Assembly: GCA_002371465.1 (NCBI GenBank)
Contig: DFIU01000002.1
Location: forward strand, 1 to 25,344
Direction: 5' to 3'
DNA from: Lachnospiraceae bacterium UBA3689
GTDB taxonomy: Bacteria > Bacillota > Clostridia > Lachnospirales > Lachnospiraceae
Length of the DNA: 25,344 nucleotides
The stretch's first letter is position 1. Every line of letters begins with the position of its first letter. The notes under the pieces are model-generated. The model ran no database searches and had not been told where the DNA came from. It worked only from the letters and a program-made list of their open reading frames with translations. The translations under genes were made by a program, and so were the position numbers. Shown piece by piece: positions 1-9,068 of the stretch.

Positions 1-148
<148 letters not shown>

Positions 149-168
149 ATTTCTGATTCTTCTCGGAT

Positions 169-191
169 GAGCGTTAGCTTTCGCTATTCTC
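169..191 (-). other. rRNA leader hairpin with GNRA tetraloop
   Basis: On the minus strand this reads GAG, AA, TAGC, GAAA, GCTA, ACG, CTC: a four-pair stem capped by a GAAA tetraloop, with an internal loop and a further three pairs. It lies about 20 bases upstream of the mature 16S 5' end. It may be part of the precursor processing region; that role is inferred. Confidence 0.5.
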
Positions 192-269
192 ATTCGTTTC
201 CATACTTACTGTTTTTGTTTCCGTTTCAAGAAACTGTAAAGAAATTTTCGAGTTTTGTATGTGTTTCAC

Positions 270-290
270 TGTTCAGTTATCAAGGAACTT
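270..290 (-). promoter_or_regulatory. boxA-like antitermination element in rRNA leader
   Basis: On the minus strand the leader contains AAGTTCCTTGATAACTGAACA, which closely resembles the TTTGAAAACTGAACA block in rRNA leaders of Bacillus and Clostridia. Elements of this kind overlap the boxA that recruits NusB and S10 to make polymerase resistant to termination. It sits about 35-55 bases into the predicted transcript. Identification rests on resemblance. Confidence 0.5.
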
Positions 291-302
291 GGGTTTTATT
301 TT

Positions 303-324
303 GCTGTCTTCTCTCGTCGACAGC
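303..324 (-). other. Stem-loop at the predicted 5' end of the rRNA transcript
   Basis: The minus strand from the predicted start near 324 reads GCTGTC, a ten-base loop, then GACAGC. The complementary arms are 319-324 and 303-308. In DNA the repeat extends to ten pairs (299-308 with 319-328), but the outer pairs fall upstream of the predicted start. No T run follows, so it is not a terminator. It could protect the nascent 5' end or affect early elongation; both are inferences. Confidence 0.55.
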
Positions 325-331
325 AAAAATA

Positions 332-360
332 ATTATAGGGACCTGGAACCTCTTTGTCAA
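332..360 (-). promoter_or_regulatory. rRNA operon promoter (consensus sigma-A type)
   Basis: On the minus strand a perfect -35 box TTGACA (355-360) and a perfect -10 box TATAAT (332-337) are separated by exactly 17 bases. The stretch upstream of the -35 (about 361-390) is rich in short A and T runs, as in UP elements of rRNA promoters. The predicted start is a G near 324, giving a leader of about 175 bases. It is the strongest promoter in the window and lies only 70 bases downstream of the radA stop codon. Confidence 0.9.
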
Positions 361-430
361 CAGGTTTTTAAAAGTTTTTCAGAAAATCTCAGCTTCCCTT
401 CTACCTGTTTTGCTGACGCTTCCTTTGAAA

Positions 431-1804
431 TCACTTTAGAATCTCGCGGATGGCGGTACGGATGCTGTCAACCGGAACAAGGGTGATTCCGGTGATTCCT
501 TTCAAGCTTCGCATATTCGCTTGGGGGACGACCGCCGTATCAAAGCCCAGCTTCTTCGCCTCCTGTACCCGGATATCCGCTCCGCTGACCGCGCGGACTT
601 CGCCGGACAGACCGACTTCGCCAAAGACGATGGTCCGGTCCGAAATCGCCTTATCCTGATAGGAGGAGGCGATCGCCAGAGCAATACCCAGGTCGACCGC
701 CGGCTCGTTCATGCGGATTCCGCCCGCGATATTGACATAGGCGTCATAGTAGCCCAGCTGCAGATCGCACCGTTTTTCCAGGACCGCCATCAGCAGATTG
801 ACGCGGTTGTAGTCCGTGCCCGCTGCCGTCCGCTTGGGCAGGTTGAAGTTGGTCTTACAGACCAGAGCCTGAATCTCAATTAAAACCGGACGGCTGCCCT
901 CTACGGAACAGGCGACGACAGAACCCGACGCCCCCTCCGGCTTTCCGCTCAGCATATATTCGGAGGGATTGGGCACTTCGGTCAGCCCCGACTCCCGCAT
1001 TTCAAAGACGCCGATCTCATTTGTCGAACCAAACCGATTCTTGACCGCCCGCAAAATCCGGTAGGAAGCCTGGCGGTCCCCTTCAAAGTACAGGACAGTA
1101 TCGACCATGTGTTCCAGCACTCGGGGACCGGCGACCGAGCCGTCCTTGGTGACATGACCGACAATGAAAATGGAAATGTCCAGTCCCTTTGCCAGCATCA
1201 TCAACGTTCCGGTCGCCTCCCGCACCTGGGAAACCGAGCCCGGGGCGGAGGTAATTTCCTCATTGTACATGGTCTGGATCGAATCGATAACGCAGATATC
1301 AGGCTTGACCTCTTCGATGGTCTCCTTGATGGTCCCCAGGTTGGTCTCGGTCAGAAGGAGCAGGGAATCTGACATATCTCCGATCCGCTCCGCCCGCATC
1401 CGGATCTGCTGCAGGGATTCCTCTCCAGAAATGTAGAGAACCTGCTTGCCGGCAGCCGCCAGGTTGCGGCAAGCCTGCAAAAGGAGGGTGGACTTGCCGA
1501 TTCCGGGATCGCCGCCGATGAGGACCATGGAACCCCGGACGATACCCCCGCCCAGTACGCGGTCCAGTTCGCCGATTCCGGTTTTGGTCCTCGCCGTCTC
1601 CGTCATGGAAATGTCGTTCATCCGGGTCGGCTTGACCTTCTCCCGACTCCCATGGTGGATTCCCGCCCCTGTCTTTGCCGGGCTGACGGTCTCTTCCACA
1701 AAGGTATTCCACTGGCGGCAGGCAGGGCACTGTCCCATCCACTTGGTGGACTCGTAGCCACACTCCTGGCAAAAGAAGACCGTCTTGGTCTTAAGTTTCG
1801 GCAT
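431..1804 (-). CDS. radA: DNA repair ATPase RadA (Sms)
   Basis: RadA is a cytoplasmic RecA-like ATPase that acts as a branch-migration helicase in recombination and repair. The 457-residue protein has the full family layout: a zinc finger with Cys12, Cys15, Cys26 and Cys29; a Walker A motif GGDPGIGKST at 97-106; the RadA-specific KNRFG motif at 255-259; and a C-terminal Lon-protease-like domain. The ATG at 1804 is preceded by AAGGAGG at the right distance. radA lies downstream of clpC, as in many Firmicutes, but a small unknown gene intervenes. The usual next gene, disA, is replaced by an rRNA operon. No convincing terminator follows the stop. Two overlapping hairpins lie just before the ribosome-binding site. 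Confidence 0.98.
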   Translation of the reverse strand: MPKLKTKTVFFCQECGYESTKWMGQCPACRQWNTFVEETVSPAKTGAGIHHGSREKVKPTRMNDISMTETARTKTGIGELDRVLGGGIVRGSMVLIGGDPGIGKSTLLLQACRNLAAAGKQVLYISGEESLQQIRMRAERIGDMSDSLLLLTETNLGTIKETIEEVKPDICVIDSIQTMYNEEITSAPGSVSQVREATGTLMMLAKGLDISIFIVGHVTKDGSVAGPRVLEHMVDTVLYFEGDRQASYRILRAVKNRFGSTNEIGVFEMRESGLTEVPNPSEYMLSGKPEGASGSVVACSVEGSRPVLIEIQALVCKTNFNLPKRTAAGTDYNRVNLLMAVLEKRCDLQLGYYDAYVNIAGGIRMNEPAVDLGIALAIASSYQDKAISDRTIVFGEVGLSGEVRAVSGADIRVQEAKKLGFDTAVVPQANMRSLKGITGITLVPVDSIRTAIREILK

Positions 1805-1811
1805 AATTCCT

Positions 1812-1856
1812 CCTTATCGCTAAGGAAGGGCACCACTTTTGAAGTGATGCCCTTCC
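1812..1856 (-). promoter_or_regulatory. Two overlapping hairpins covering the radA ribosome-binding site
   Basis: Hairpin A (arms 1842-1856 and 1824-1838, three-base loop) pairs 15 of 15 positions in the minus-strand RNA, with one G-U pair that would be a mismatch in the opposite strand. It therefore looks selected as a minus-strand RNA. Hairpin B is CCTTA, GCGA, TAAGG (1812-1825), a GNRA-capped stem whose 3' arm includes the start of the radA AAGGAGG. The two stems share positions 1824-1825, so they compete at the junction. No T run follows A, so it is not a normal terminator. Control of radA translation is an inference. The rest of the 1857-2066 gap shows nothing I can support. Confidence 0.5.
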
Positions 1857-2066
1857 CAATCTAATCTTTTAAAAATCTTTCACTGCCGGTTATGTTCAGG
1901 CACTTATACCGGTCAAGTTAAGTTCGTCCAAAATCCCGGCACTAACCACCCAAGCAAATTTTCAGATCCATGGATCCAGTTCCTTTAGAAATCCCAATTA
2001 CCGACATCAGTAATCACCTTGACAGATGATGACATTCAACATTTGACGAAATCTATACGCTCCTTT

Positions 2067-2483
2067 TTACTCAACCTTCTCGATCTGCACTTCATAAGAC
2101 TTGCCCGCGTCCAGTTCCACGCTGAAGGAGATCTTTCCGCCCAGGTTGGACTTCTGCGTATCGCGGTAGACGCCGCCAATCACGATCTTATAATCCGTAT
2201 CGGGTTCGCCCATCACGGTGATCATGGCATCTTCCGGTCCGTCGACCGTGAAGGTCATGGTCTTGCCGTCACTTTTCATGTGGCTGACGGCAGTTCCCGG
2301 TTCAGACTCATACGCGAACATTTCATTTTTTTCCAGACGGGTGATTTCCTTAAAGGTTTTGACCTTGTAGAGGTCGCCGTCGTGTTCAAAATCGGACTTC
2401 TTCGTCTTCTCGCCGAGTTCATAATCACCAAAACTGATGCTTCCGTCACTCTCCGTACGAATCAGTTCTTTTACTGCTGACAT
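2067..2483 (-). CDS. Conserved all-beta protein of unknown function
   Basis: I recognise this 138-residue protein as a type common in Lachnospiraceae, often labelled 'endosialidase' in databases, but I see no sialidase catalytic domain and do not accept that function. It starts MSAVKELIRTESDGSISFGD, has no signal peptide, membrane segment or cysteine, and is acidic and rich in short alternating hydrophobic/polar stretches typical of beta-sandwich folds. The second half (from about residue 80) resembles a small immunoglobulin-like domain ending in a run of charged residues. The ATG has an AAGGAGG nine bases upstream. It sits between clpC and radA on the same strand with about 96 bases to clpC, so it may be read from clpC or from its own promoter. 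No T-rich terminator is visible on either side. Confidence 0.85.
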   Translation of the reverse strand: MSAVKELIRTESDGSISFGDYELGEKTKKSDFEHDGDLYKVKTFKEITRLEKNEMFAYESEPGTAVSHMKSDGKTMTFTVDGPEDAMITVMGEPDTDYKIVIGGVYRDTQKSNLGGKISFSVELDAGKSYEVQIEKVE

Positions 2484-2579
2484 TCTGTATGTCCTCCTTC
2501 AATAAACTACCTCTATTTTACTCTTATAATTCGATAAATTCGAGTCGATCCGGGGAAATTTATGGAAATTTCAGTCCCG

Positions 2580-5029
<2,450 letters not shown>

Positions 5030-5033
<4 letters not shown>

Positions 5034-5401
5034 TTATCATATTCCTCATAGAGATCATCCAGCAGCCGATGGATTTCTTCCTTGCTGACCCTGCGGCACC
5101 GCGCCTTTGCAAGAGCCAGTTTCAGCGTATCTTTCAGTTCCTCTTCGGCATGGATCTTTTCATAATCAATATCGACGACCGCTCCGTTGCGGCGATCGAC
5201 GGTGAGGAAGCCCTCCTCGCGGAGGATGGCATACGCCTTATTGACCGTATGCATGTTGATGCCGATTTCATCAGCCAGATCGCGGACGGACGGCAGGGAA
5301 TCGCCCTCCCTGAGCACATCCGATGCAATCTGCAGAATGATCTGTCTGCAGAGCTGGCGGTAGATCGCCTCGCCGCTTTCCAAATCGATCTGAATGAACA
5401 T
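5030..5401 (-). CDS. GntR-family (YtrA-type) transcriptional regulator
   Basis: This 123-residue protein has an N-terminal GntR winged helix-turn-helix (about 1-75), with the family signature GDSLPSVRDLADEIGINMHTVNKAY at about 33-57 and the wing near 62-75. A short, charged helical tail (about 80-123) replaces a ligand-binding domain, which is typical of the YtrA subfamily. I chose the ATG at 5401 because GGGAGG lies 8 bases upstream; ATGs at 5407 and 5425 would put that ribosome-binding site too close or inside the gene. It overlaps clpC by 4 bases (ATGA), so the two are surely co-transcribed. A palindrome in its promoter suggests autoregulation. YtrA regulators usually control ABC transporters, so a link to ClpC is unusual. 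The target is inferred. Confidence 0.92.
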
Positions 5402-5425
5402 CCTCATTTCCTCCCTCGTTGCCAT

Positions 5426-5466
5426 GTGTCACGGACACTATAACAGAGGGGGAGGAGCTTTGTCCA
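5426..5466 (-). promoter_or_regulatory. Promoter and palindromic operator of the gntR-clpC operon
   Basis: On the minus strand, TGGACA (5461-5466) and TATAGT (5437-5442) are separated by 18 bases, a good sigma-A-type promoter. A perfect palindrome, GTGTC-CGT-GACAC (5426-5438), overlaps the last bases of the -10 and the predicted start. That is where a repressor would block polymerase, and the next gene is a GntR regulator, so autoregulation is likely. YtrA-type operators are short inverted repeats, but I cannot confirm that this exact sequence is the site. Confidence 0.7.
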
Positions 5467-5479
5467 GCTGGAACAGATC

Positions 5480-5522
5480 AAAAAAATCCTCTCCTTACTG
5501 CTCATCAGTAAGGAGAGGATTA
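5480..5522 (-). terminator. Rho-independent terminator after purD
   Basis: A perfect 16-pair stem (arms 5485-5500 and 5506-5521) with a five-base loop is followed on the minus strand by seven T residues (5480-5486). It begins five bases after the purD stop codon and ends the purine block. It also insulates the gntR-clpC promoter just downstream. Confidence 0.95.
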
Positions 5523-5526
5523 ACAG

Positions 5527-6822
5527 TCAGACCGGATAGCCTTCCGATTCTGCTTCATCGATGGCGTGACCGATGTCATGCCGCATATAGCAATTTTCAA
5601 AGGAAATTCGCTCGACCGCCCGGTAGGCTTTTGCCCTTGCCTCCTTGAGGTTGGGCGCGAGCGCCGTCACCGCCAGGACGCGGCCGCCATTCGTGACGAC
5701 CTCACCCTTTTTGTTGAATTTAGTTCCCGCGTGAAAGACAAACTCATCCGTCTTGCCGCGGAAGGTCTCAAGCCCGTGGATGGGGAAGCCCTTTTCGTAG
5801 TGGACCGGGTAGCCGTCCGACGCCAGCACGACGCAGAGGCAGGCTTCATCGGAGAACTTGAGATCCAGCTGGTCCAACCTGCCGTCGATGCAGGCTTCAA
5901 AGACGTCGACAATATCATTTTCCAGCCGGGGCAGAACGACCTGGGCTTCGGGATCGCCGAAGCGGGCGTTGTATTCCAGCACCTTGGGTCCGTCCTCTGT
6001 CAGCATCAGGCCGAAGAAAATGACCCCGGTAAAGGGTCTGCCCTCTGCCTTCATCGCGTCGACGGTCGCCTGGTAAATGTACTTCTTGCAGAAATCATCC
6101 ACTTCTTTGGTGTAGTAGGGGCTGGGAGAAAAATTCCCCATTCCGCCGGTATTAAGGCCCATATCACCATCTCCTGCCCGCTTGTGGTCCATAGCCGAGG
6201 ACATGAGCTTGATGGTCTTGCCATCGACAAAGGAGAGGACGGAGATCTCTCTGCCCGTCATAAACTCTTCAATGACGACATGATCGCCGGAATGACCGAA
6301 CTTCTTATCCTCCATCAGTTCCTTGACGCCGGCGTTCGCCTCTTCCAGGTTCTGGCAGATCAGGACGCCCTTGCCCAGAGCCAGACCGTCAGCCTTTAAG
6401 ACAATCGGCATTTTGGCGGTCTTTAAATAGGCATACGCCTCTTCCGGGCTGCCAACTGTGACGGATGCTGCCGAAGGAATGTTGTATTTTTTCATGAGGT
6501 CCTTGGAAAATGCCTTGGACCCTTCCAGGATCGCCGCGTTCTTTCTGGGTCCGAAGACGCGCAGACCGGCAGCTTCAAAGACATCGACAATGCCGCCGAC
6601 CAGGGGATCATCCATGCCGACCACAGTCAGATCGATGTCATGCGTTTTGGCAAACTCAACCAGCTTGTCGAATTCCATGGGACCGATCGGGACACATTCT
6701 GCCACTTCCGCGATGCCGGCATTTCCCGGCGCGCAGTAGATCTTATCCACTTTGGGGCTCTTTGCGACAGCCCAGGTGATGGCATGTTCTCTGCCGCCGC
6801 CGCCAACGATCAGAACTTTCAT
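5527..6822 (-). CDS. purD: Phosphoribosylamine--glycine ligase (GAR synthetase)
   Basis: PurD joins glycine to phosphoribosylamine using ATP, the second step of IMP synthesis, in the cytosol. The 431-residue protein has the family's usual length and ATP-grasp layout: N-terminal GGGGREHAI (7-15), an ATP-grasp core with VLKADGLALGKGV near 140-155, NTGGMGNFSP near 225, and NARFGDPEAQVVLPR near 285, which carries metal-binding Glu/Asn residues. The ATG overlaps the purN stop by 4 bases. It is the last gene of the purine block and is followed at once by a strong terminator. purH, often between purN and purD in Clostridia, is missing here. Confidence 0.98.
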   Translation of the reverse strand: MKVLIVGGGGREHAITWAVAKSPKVDKIYCAPGNAGIAEVAECVPIGPMEFDKLVEFAKTHDIDLTVVGMDDPLVGGIVDVFEAAGLRVFGPRKNAAILEGSKAFSKDLMKKYNIPSAASVTVGSPEEAYAYLKTAKMPIVLKADGLALGKGVLICQNLEEANAGVKELMEDKKFGHSGDHVVIEEFMTGREISVLSFVDGKTIKLMSSAMDHKRAGDGDMGLNTGGMGNFSPSPYYTKEVDDFCKKYIYQATVDAMKAEGRPFTGVIFFGLMLTEDGPKVLEYNARFGDPEAQVVLPRLENDIVDVFEACIDGRLDQLDLKFSDEACLCVVLASDGYPVHYEKGFPIHGLETFRGKTDEFVFHAGTKFNKKGEVVTNGGRVLAVTALAPNLKEARAKAYRAVERISFENCYMRHDIGHAIDEAESEGYPV

Positions 6823-7484
6823 CTTTGCTCTCCTCTTTTATCTTCCTCAATGTGGACGATCTGCTGGTCGTCCACCCGAACTCTGCCCTCCGCGATCAAT
6901 CTGATCGCCTCCGGCATGATCTTCCACTCCGCCTCTTCCATGACCCGTCTTTGCAGGATCTCGGGCGTATCGCCCTCTTTGACCTGAACCGCTTTTTGCA
7001 GGATGATGGGACCGGCATCCAGATCGGCGTTGACAAAATGCACGGTCGCCCCAGTCACTTTGACGCCCCGCTGAAGAGCCGCCTGGTGGGGCTTTAGCCC
7101 GTACATCCCCTTGCCGCAAAAGGCGGGGATCAGAGCCGGATGGATGTTGATGATCCGGTTGGGGTAAGCCTCAATCAAAATCTCCGGGATCTTCATGAGG
7201 CAGCCTGCCAGAACGATCAGGTCGACCTCAAAGGAATCAATCAGGTCCTTCAGCGCCCGATCAAAGGCAGCCCGGTCTTCAAAATCCTTGGGGGACAGGA
7301 CTTTAGCAGGAATCCCCGCCCGGTCCGCCCGGGTCAGGGCATAGGCATTTGCATTGTTGGAAATAACGACCGCGATCTCAGCCTGCCCGATCTGCCCATT
7401 GTTCAGAGCATCCATGATCGCCTGCAGATTGGTTCCTCCGCCCGAAACCAGGACCGCCATCCGAAAGGGACTTGTTTTCCTCAT
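6819..7484 (-). CDS. purN: Phosphoribosylglycinamide formyltransferase (GAR transformylase)
   Basis: PurN transfers a formyl group from 10-formyltetrahydrofolate to GAR, the third step of IMP synthesis. The 221-residue protein carries the phosphate-binding SGGGTNLQA (14-22) and the catalytic trio Asn113, His115 (in IINIHPALIP) and Asp156 (in ADLDAGP). The ATG at 7484 overlaps the purM stop by 4 bases and its own stop overlaps purD by 4, so purM, purN and purD are probably translationally coupled. A short N-terminal extension (MRKTSPFR) precedes the usual start of the fold; a start at Met9 is possible, but the overlap favours the longer form. The folate-independent PurT is not in the window. 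Confidence 0.97.
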   Translation of the reverse strand: MRKTSPFRMAVLVSGGGTNLQAIMDALNNGQIGQAEIAVVISNNANAYALTRADRAGIPAKVLSPKDFEDRAAFDRALKDLIDSFEVDLIVLAGCLMKIPEILIEAYPNRIINIHPALIPAFCGKGMYGLKPHQAALQRGVKVTGATVHFVNADLDAGPIILQKAVQVKEGDTPEILQRRVMEEAEWKIMPEAIRLIAEGRVRVDDQQIVHIEEDKRGEQR

Positions 7485-8506
7485 ACCAGATCAACACCTT
7501 TCGCGCCGCTTACGATCTCACCGATCCGATAGCCCTGCTCGCCGGCAGCTGCCAGAGCCTTCAGCGTCGCATCGGCATCCGCCGCGTCGACCGCCAGGAC
7601 CATACCAATGCCCATGTTGTAGGTATTGTACATGACTCGTTCCTCCACTTCTCCCTGCTTCGCCATGAGGCGGAAGAGGTAGGGGACTTCGTAGCTGTCC
7701 TTACGGATGACGGCGCGGGTATCGTCCCGCAGCATCCGCGGTACATTTTCATAGAAACCGCCGCCGGTGATGTGGCTGCAGGCGTGGACCAAAACGCCCG
7801 CCTCTTTGACGGACCTGAGTGCCTTGACATAGATCCTGGTCGGAGCCAGAAGGGCTTCGCCGATGGTCTTGCCCAGTTTTTCATCGTACTGATTCAGATA
7901 GTCCTTCTCCATGGGGAAGATCTTGCGGACCAGGGAGAAGCCGTTGGAGTGAACGCCGGAGGAGGCGATCCCGATGAGGGCATCCCCATCTTTTAAGTTC
8001 TCCCCGGTAATCAGGTCCTTTTCATCGGCAATGCCGACCGCAAAACCGGCAAGATCAAATTCATCGACCGGATAAAAGCCCGGCATCTCCGCCGTCTCGC
8101 CGCCGATCAGGGCAGAATCCGCCTGTAGGCAGCCTTCCGCCACGCCCTTGACAATCTCTGCGATCCGCTCCGGATAGTTCTTGCCGCAGGCAATGTAATC
8201 CAAAAAGAAAAGGGGCTCTCCGCCCGCGCAGGCGACATCGTTGACGCACATGGCGACACAGTCGATACCGACCGTGTCATATTTTTCAAGTGTAAAGGCA
8301 AGCTTCAGCTTGGTCCCGACGCCATCTGTTCCCGAAAGGAGGGTCGGCTTCTCCATGCCCTGAAATTTGGCAAGGGAGAAGGCTCCGGAAAAGCCGCCGA
8401 TGCCGCCCAGCACCTCTGGCCGCATCGTCTTTTTCACATATTCCTTCATCAGCTCCACGGACTGGTAGCCTGCTTCAATATCAACTCCTGAACTCTTGTA
8501 ATCCAT
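7481..8506 (-). CDS. purM: Phosphoribosylformylglycinamidine cyclo-ligase (AIR synthetase)
   Basis: PurM closes the imidazole ring of FGAM with ATP to give AIR. At 341 residues it has the standard length. Visible family motifs are LLSGTDGVGTKLKLA at 57-70 and GGETAEMPGFY at 135-145, both part of the nucleotide-binding dimer interface, plus HITGGGFYEN near 245, which is characteristic of PurM. The ATG is preceded by GGGAGG five bases upstream. A 41-base gap separates it from purE; it overlaps purN by 4 bases. Its substrate depends on PurL, which is not in this window. Confidence 0.98.
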   Translation of the reverse strand: MDYKSSGVDIEAGYQSVELMKEYVKKTMRPEVLGGIGGFSGAFSLAKFQGMEKPTLLSGTDGVGTKLKLAFTLEKYDTVGIDCVAMCVNDVACAGGEPLFFLDYIACGKNYPERIAEIVKGVAEGCLQADSALIGGETAEMPGFYPVDEFDLAGFAVGIADEKDLITGENLKDGDALIGIASSGVHSNGFSLVRKIFPMEKDYLNQYDEKLGKTIGEALLAPTRIYVKALRSVKEAGVLVHACSHITGGGFYENVPRMLRDDTRAVIRKDSYEVPYLFRLMAKQGEVEERVMYNTYNMGIGMVLAVDAADADATLKALAAAGEQGYRIGEIVSGAKGVDLV

Positions 8507-8547
8507 ACTGTCCTCCCAAAAATGGTTGCAGTGTCTGCCGGTGTCCC

Positions 8548-9054
8548 TTACTTGCTGTAATGCTGATAGCCGCTCTCCTGAAGCCTTGCGTCCTTGGCGG
8601 CCACTTCCTCTTTCATCTCCTCGGAATTCTGCTTGAGCTTGTCCAACAGGTCCGCATCGGAGACCGCCAGAATCTTAGCTGCCAGGAGTGCCGCATTTTT
8701 TCCCCCATTGATGGCGACGGTCGCAACCGGGATGCCGCTGGGCATCTGCACGATGGAATAGAGACTGTCGCGTCCGCCCAGGGAGGTGGTGTGCATGGGA
8801 ATTCCGATGACCGGCAGGGGGAAGAGGGCGGCGCACATGCCGGGCAGATGGGCTGCCATGCCGGCGCCGGCGATGATAACCTTGATTCCATTTTCCTCTG
8901 CATGCTTTGCCCAGTCAAAAAAGATATCGGGTTCGCGGTGGGCGGAAATGATCCTCATTTCATAGGAAATTCCCAGTTGGTCCAGGACCTCTGCCGCCTT
9001 TGCCATGACCGGCATATCTGAATCAGATCCCATTACAATTCCTACTGTTGCCAT
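8548..9054 (-). CDS. purE: 5-(carboxyamino)imidazole ribonucleotide mutase
   Basis: PurE moves a carboxyl group on the AIR ring to give CAIR. The 168-residue protein has GSDSDMPVM at 9-17, SAHREPD at 37-43 and the GAGMAAHLPGM loop, followed by SLGGRDSLYSIVQMP; this looks most like class I PurE, which acts on N5-CAIR made by PurK. No purK is in the window. I start at the ATG at 9054, which has AAAGGAG about 8 bases upstream; a GTG at 9072 would overlap the previous stop but place that ribosome-binding site inside the gene. It follows the aminopeptidase gene by 14 bases and leads into purM. Confidence 0.96.
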   Translation of the reverse strand: MATVGIVMGSDSDMPVMAKAAEVLDQLGISYEMRIISAHREPDIFFDWAKHAEENGIKVIIAGAGMAAHLPGMCAALFPLPVIGIPMHTTSLGGRDSLYSIVQMPSGIPVATVAINGGKNAALLAAKILAVSDADLLDKLKQNSEEMKEEVAAKDARLQESGYQHYSK

Positions 9055-9068
9055 GCTGCGTTCTCCTT

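Noticed and set aside
1824..1856. Rho-independent terminator before radA.
   Set aside because: The stem is strong, but neither strand has a T run after it and the radA ribosome-binding site follows at once; treated as a possible control element.
2067..2483. Endosialidase.
   Set aside because: The label circulates for similar proteins, but the 138-residue sequence shows no sialidase catalytic domain or Asp-box repeats.
5566..6399. 277-codon open frame on the plus strand opposite purD.
   Set aside because: Antisense shadow of a complete purD, with no start signal or recognisable protein.
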